A stretch of 64,000 nt of DNA, taken from contig MTMF02000009.1 in NCBI GenBank assembly GCA_002011125.2, positions 62,001-126,000 of the forward strand, given 5' to 3'. How positions within the stretch are numbered: the stretch's first letter is position 1; the number at the start of each line of letters is the position of its first letter. A model generated the notes under the pieces. The model was not told the origin of the DNA. It saw only the letters and a list, made by a program, of their open reading frames with translations, and searched no databases. Made by a program: the position numbers and the translations under genes. The DNA comes from Candidatus Hydrothermarchaeum profundi (GTDB lineage Archaea; Hydrothermarchaeota; Hydrothermarchaeia; Hydrothermarchaeales; Hydrothermarchaeaceae). Of the stretch, positions 60,310 through 64,000 are shown one piece after another.

Positions 60310-61557
60310 CTAAAAAATACCTTTTCTAGCAATATTTAGCATTTCAAAAGAAAAAATTAGCGCAGAAAGAAAGAAGACTAACGCAGAGGCTTTCATAATT
60401 GGTACAGAGATTAATGAGCCTAAAAAAAGTCCTACGATACCAATATTAGCTAGTATAAATATAACCCACGAAAGCCTCTCACTGTAAAGTTCTTTAAAGT
60501 TAGAAGGAAGAGACTTAACTTTCTTCTCGGCCATATTGGCCCAAGTCAACATCGGTATAAGGTGATACATTCCACCGAATATCGTCAAACTTACCCAGCC
60601 AAGCATCGCTAGATGAACATGTCCAAAGGATAGCTCTCTTAAAATATCTCGATTGAGAAGCATTACAAGACCTACTATTACGACTGCAAGGAAGTATAAT
60701 ATCGCCGCTTCAAGGAACTTCGCCTCTGTGGATGTAACCTTCATTTTCATTTTTGATTCTCCAGAGGCTGTTTTGTACATGAGATAGGTAAAAAGAAGCG
60801 TTCCTATTATTACTATAATGGCAAAGATAATTGTAGTTACTCCAAACCCTGTTGCTATAAGACTTAAAAAGAAACCTACTACTCCAGCGTTGAAGACCCA
60901 GAAGACCTGCCTTACTAGACGTTCACTATAAATATCCTTCATAACCACCATAGGAAGCATCCAAGACATAGCCCCAATAATGATAACTGATATCCAGCCG
61001 AGTGCACCAATATGAGCATGAGAAGCTATTAGCTTAGAACTTGAAGGTAATATTCTCCAAAGCTCAAGGATTTCCATCCTCATTAGCACTATTATTAACC
61101 CTAACGTGCTACCGAGAACTAAGTATACTACCGACATAACGTAAAACCAGAGAGTGAACGTCCATGCTCTCTTGTTTTTTACTGTGAGAAAAATATTAGC
61201 AGCAAAAGCGTAAACCGCTATAAGTAAAAAAAGAGAAAAAAGTAGGGTAAAAGGCTCAAACCCGTATGTTGTAATCCCAACTACAAAGCCTATTAGCCCC
61301 AGATTTAACATCCAGAAAGATATTTCTCCAAGAATCTTACTATAAAGATCAGCGCTCGTAAACGTCGGTACCTGCTGATACATTGTGCCGATTATAGTCG
61401 CTGAAACGAATCCAAGTAAGGCAATATGTGCATGAGATACAATAACATCTCTGGTAATAGGGAATACTTGAAAAAGCATCCCTATACCTAGCGTACACGC
61501 CGCTAAGAAATAGACTACAGCTGTAATTAGAAATCTGAGGCTAAGCTTTCTAGTCAT
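60310..61557 (-). CDS. Triplicated haem-copper-oxidase-I-like membrane protein
   Basis: A 415-residue protein with about twelve membrane helices built as three repeats of one module. In each, a histidine motif (SHAHIALLGF at 41, SHAHIGALGW at 179, GHVHLAMLGW at 312) is followed by a glycine/proline helix end (GTMYQQVP, GAMSWMLP, GGMYHLIP) and a LYSxxL helix. The His motifs resemble helices of the CcoN/NorB fold, but a complete set of haem and metal ligands is not present. It follows the NO reductase genes on the same strand, 13 nt after a small CxxC gene. Role unknown: sensor, haem carrier or assembly factor. Confidence 0.75.
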   Translation of the reverse strand: MTRKLSLRFLITAVVYFLAACTLGIGMLFQVFPITRDVIVSHAHIALLGFVSATIIGTMYQQVPTFTSADLYSKILGEISFWMLNLGLIGFVVGITTYGFEPFTLLFSLFLLIAVYAFAANIFLTVKNKRAWTFTLWFYVMSVVYLVLGSTLGLIIVLMRMEILELWRILPSSSKLIASHAHIGALGWISVIIIGAMSWMLPMVVMKDIYSERLVRQVFWVFNAGVVGFFLSLIATGFGVTTIIFAIIVIIGTLLFTYLMYKTASGESKMKMKVTSTEAKFLEAAILYFLAVVIVGLVMLLNRDILRELSFGHVHLAMLGWVSLTIFGGMYHLIPMLTWANMAEKKVKSLPSNFKELYSERLSWVIFILANIGIVGLFLGSLISVPIMKASALVFFLSALIFSFEMLNIARKGIF

Positions 61558-61570
61558 ATTTTACTCCTAT

Positions 61571-61687
61571 TCACCCATGTATGAACATTGGCAAACATCG
61601 GACACAAACATAGTCTTCTTTACCCTTATAGTAGAATTTAAGGATTTTTACTTCATCATCCGTTCTCTTACAGTTTGAACATTCCAT
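61571..61687 (-). CDS. Small CxxC protein of the nor operon, 38 aa
   Basis: A 38-residue protein with CSNC at residues 3-6 and CVRC (28-31), preceded by a perfect AGGAGG site seven bases before the ATG. The two knuckles suggest a zinc ribbon or metallochaperone. It lies 19 nt after the cupin stop and 13 nt before the downstream membrane protein, so it is part of the operon. It is too short for most automatic calls. Confidence 0.65.
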   Translation of the reverse strand: MECSNCKRTDDEVKILKFYYKGKEDYVCVRCLPMFIHG

Positions 61688-61706
61688 TTCATATCCTCCT
61701 TTTTGT

Positions 61707-62021
61707 TTATATTGGTGGAGCAATACCCACCAGTACCTTCATCCTCGTTTTAGCTCTAATACCGTGTGGTTCACTTACAGGGGATACAAGAAGAGAGCCC
61801 CTCTTGGCGGGTATATCCTTTTCCCCACCAATAAAAGAGCCTTCGCCTTCTAGTACGCAGAGAAATACTTCTGAATCCACATCGTGAGAGTGCACCGGAA
61901 GCTCTTGCCCTGGCTCGAAACAAAATAGGATAAGTCTCATATTGTAGGAGTCATGGACAAAGTCCAGCCAATACTTATCCTTTTTGAATTTTGCTACTTC
62001 TTCGAGTTCTATTTTTTTCAT
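61707..62021 (-). CDS. Cupin-domain protein of the nor operon
   Basis: A 104-residue single-domain cupin. The first metal motif is HSHDVDSEVF (His43, His45, Glu51 region) with FLCVLEGEGSF, and the second is SPVSEPHGI with the third His. It may bind a metal or act as an enzyme or sensor of nitrogen oxides; the substrate is unknown. It starts 13 nt after norB in the same direction. Confidence 0.8.
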   Translation of the reverse strand: MKKIELEEVAKFKKDKYWLDFVHDSYNMRLILFCFEPGQELPVHSHDVDSEVFLCVLEGEGSFIGGEKDIPAKRGSLLVSPVSEPHGIRAKTRMKVLVGIAPPI

Positions 62022-62034
62022 TAAATCACCTGCA

Positions 62035-63390
62035 TTACATCTTGGGTCTTAACGTCAGTAGGTCTGTCACAGTTCTCAAGACTCCTATAAAGAACACTAT
62101 CCCTATGCCTATGACGGCCTTGAACCAGAACTGCATCTGAGCTTGTGCTGTCATATATCCAAGTCCTAGCACTCTTTCAAGGTAAGTCTGTAAAATGCCC
62201 GCTCCACTGAAAGCTAGTCCTATTCCAGTCATGCTGAATATCATTATCCAAAAGCCTAGTTTACCTCTACTATCATCGTAGATTCTGTATCCTTTAATCT
62301 CCGGTATAGCGAAGTAGAAGAACATCAAATTAAACAAAGCATATGCCCCAAAGAAAGCCAAGTGCCCATGTGCTACCGTAACTTGGCTACCGTGAGTATA
62401 GTAGTTAATCTGAGGTAAAGTATGCATGAAACCCCAAATACCTGCTCCAATGAAGTGGTATAAAGCTCCACCTCCCATGTAGGTCCAAGCTAGAGGGTTG
62501 ACAAGCTCCATCTTCCTCTCTCTAGTCCACTTAAATACATCGATCACCATAAGCAGAATTGGCAAAGGCTCCAATGCGCTGAAGACTCCTCCAACATATA
62601 GCCAGTACCGAGGGGCTCCAAGCCAATAGTAGTGATGACCCGTTCCTGCAATACCTGTAAATAAGAATAAACCGATCTCTATGTAGAGCCATTTTTCAAC
62701 AACCTCTTTGTTAACTCCAGTCAACTTTATAAGCGCAAATGCCGTGAGTGATGCCACCACAAGCTCCCAAGCGCCTTCAACCCATAGATGGATTACCCAC
62801 CACCAGTAGTACCAGTCTATGGTTTCATTTTCATAAACAGGTATCCCGAAGAGATACAGTAAGGAAAGGGTAATCAGTCCGGTTAATAGCATTGCCTGGG
62901 TAACGGTCCAATGTTCGCCTTTTAAAATAGTCATCCCCACATTGAATAAGAAAATTAGTGCACCTACTACCACAAGTAAGTCTAGCCATCTAGGTATCTC
63001 AAGAAGAGGTCTACCCTGATTGAAATTGAACCAGGGATTATCAATGGTTATTCCCATGCCATTTATGAATATAGTTACTAATGCAGTTACGCCGACTAAT
63101 ACTAACGCTGCGAGTTGTATATACGCAAGCTTCTTACTATAGAGTTCTCTTTTCGATTCCTCTGGGATCATGTAGTATGTAGCACCCATAAAACCCAGAA
63201 GAGACCAGAGCACCAATAGATTAGTATGAAATGCTCTTGCGGTTGAGAATGGAAATACGTTCACTAGCCATTGAGGCAGAGTAAAGGCATAGTTTGTCGC
63301 TAGCCATAACCCCATTACCACTTGTAGAACGAACAATAATAAAGCGACAACAAAATAAGGATAGGCGATCTTTTGGCTTTCGTATTTCAT
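62035..63390 (-). CDS. norB: Nitric oxide reductase catalytic subunit NorB
   Basis: A 451-residue twelve-helix membrane enzyme that reduces NO to N2O. Ligand positions visible are His55 (low-spin haem), His201 with Glu205 and Glu209 (HLWVEGAWE), His252/253 (GTGHHYYW), Glu274 (ALEPLP) and His341/His343 (VAHGHLAF). The HLWVEGxWE and LEP glutamates are the NOR hallmark and separate it from oxygen reductases. It lacks the N-terminal quinol-oxidising extension of qNOR, so electrons should come from the adjacent NorC-like cytochrome (overlapping by four nt). Confidence 0.9.
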   Translation of the reverse strand: MKYESQKIAYPYFVVALLLFVLQVVMGLWLATNYAFTLPQWLVNVFPFSTARAFHTNLLVLWSLLGFMGATYYMIPEESKRELYSKKLAYIQLAALVLVGVTALVTIFINGMGITIDNPWFNFNQGRPLLEIPRWLDLLVVVGALIFLFNVGMTILKGEHWTVTQAMLLTGLITLSLLYLFGIPVYENETIDWYYWWWVIHLWVEGAWELVVASLTAFALIKLTGVNKEVVEKWLYIEIGLFLFTGIAGTGHHYYWLGAPRYWLYVGGVFSALEPLPILLMVIDVFKWTRERKMELVNPLAWTYMGGGALYHFIGAGIWGFMHTLPQINYYTHGSQVTVAHGHLAFFGAYALFNLMFFYFAIPEIKGYRIYDDSRGKLGFWIMIFSMTGIGLAFSGAGILQTYLERVLGLGYMTAQAQMQFWFKAVIGIGIVFFIGVLRTVTDLLTLRPKM

Positions 63391-64000
63391 TTCCTACCCT
63401 CCTTTAAATTTGCAATATATTCAGCTATGGCTTCTGCCTCTTCTTCCGAGACTCTTTGTGCTGGCATAGTTGCATCGGGATTAATCGATCTTGGGTCAAG
63501 TATATAGTTCTTAATGTAATCTTTATCTCGCTTCACTTGCTCAAACTCTGGTCCCTGTAGTCCTCCTACACCTCCTAGAGAATGGCATGCTAAGCATCCA
63601 GCTTCCTTTATAAGAGCTGCTCCTTTGCTCATTCCTACTCCGGCTACAAGAATATTTACCCCTGGCTTATATTTTTGGTCTTGGGGTGGCCAATTATTGT
63701 TTTCAATCTCGCTTACCCATTTCAAAAAGGCTATTAGATTCTTCACCTCTTCCTCTGTTAGGTCATATTTCGGCATTTTTCTCATCGAGTTAGCAAAGAC
63801 CTTATCAGGACCTAAGACTCTAACTTTTATGCCCTCCGCTCCTAGTCTCCAATATGCTTTTGTCATGTCTGGAGCGTAATATCCTCCGAAACCAAGTATA
63901 GTATGGCAATCATTGCAGTTATACTTCTCCCATACAGCTTTTCCAGCAATGACTTGAGGAGTTAATTGGTCTGCGTGGGTTAATGCTGTAACTTGTCTAT
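63387..64000 (-). CDS. norC: NorC-like dihaem cytochrome c, partial
   Basis: The open frame continues past the right edge, so the N terminus is missing. Two haem c sites are present. CNDCH is followed by TILGFGGYYAPDMT, the diagnostic NorC signature. CLACH near 63590-63604 belongs to a second c-type domain ending in the AIAEYIANLKEG helix. Typical NorC is monohaem, so a NorC plus cytochrome c fusion is indicated. It would pass electrons to NorB, whose start overlaps its stop. Confidence 0.85.
   Translation of the reverse strand, partial: RQVTALTHADQLTPQVIAGKAVWEKYNCNDCHTILGFGGYYAPDMTKAYWRLGAEGIKVRVLGPDKVFANSMRKMPKYDLTEEEVKNLIAFLKWVSEIENNNWPPQDQKYKPGVNILVAGVGMSKGAALIKEAGCLACHSLGGVGGLQGPEFEQVKRDKDYIKNYILDPRSINPDATMPAQRVSEEEAEAIAEYIANLKEGRK

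Noticed and set aside
62035-63390. Quinol-type NOR or NO dismutase
   Set aside because: The N-terminal cytochrome-like extension of qNOR is missing, a separate NorC-like gene overlaps it, and the catalytic glutamates lost in NO dismutase-like proteins are present.
1-64000. CRISPR array or rRNA genes
   Set aside because: I saw no regularly spaced direct repeats of CRISPR type and no rRNA sequence.

Overview
The window is chromosomal DNA from an archaeon. It encodes archaeal-type LeuRS, AlaRS and DtdA, the PAN proteasome ATPase, MBF1, TruD and Pth2. It also carries the ribosomal block ftsZ-secE-spt5-L11-L1-L10-L12, ribosomal protein eL41, two PurP enzymes, geranylgeranyl reductase, CofC (coenzyme F420) and MptA (methanopterin). 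Many promoters are AT-rich TATA boxes about 25-30 bp upstream of leaderless starts, and purine-rich Shine-Dalgarno sites lie inside operons. F420 and pterin genes alongside an NO reductase, with no methanogenesis gene in view, suggest a euryarchaeal lineage that respires nitrogen oxides. The exact lineage cannot be fixed from the sequence alone.

Layout. 0.2-5.6 kb: membrane and leucine-rich-repeat genes, a free-standing EF-1A-like domain II/III protein without a GTPase domain, two decayed genes, and a PIN-domain toxin-antitoxin-like pair. 5.6-9.5 kb: a translation cluster on the minus strand (leuS, DUF434 gene, tRNA-Arg, eL41, tRNA-Leu). 9.5-27.6 kb: an AT-rich accessory region with ribbon-helix-helix regulators, an integrase fragment, and a compact six-gene operon (two zinc-ribbon proteins flanking an AAA+ ATPase and a zinc-hook SMC/Rad50-like ATPase). 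The same region holds a PAPS-reductase/ferredoxin protein, a DpdA/TGT-like enzyme, an IS4-type transposase abutting an RNase J-like gene, and small nuclease genes. 27.6-59.3 kb: conserved housekeeping genes (alaS, glycogen debranching, ribosomal stalk and division, HtrA, purP pair, mptA, FAD/Fe-S oxidase pair, PAN, DRG, WecB, lipid genes, truD). 59.3-64 kb: a minus-strand respiratory operon with norC and norB, a cupin, a small CxxC protein and a triplicated haem-copper-oxidase-like membrane protein, running off the right edge.

The candidate new system is the operon at 13.35-18.20 kb. Its genes overlap or nearly touch and share one promoter region with AGTTA repeats. It combines an AAA+ motor, a zinc-hook SMC-like ATPase, two small proteins, and two related zinc-ribbon proteins with Arg-Glu-rich tails. 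A sulfur-transfer-type PAPS reductase with its own promoter follows directly.

No rRNA, CRISPR array or replication origin was seen.
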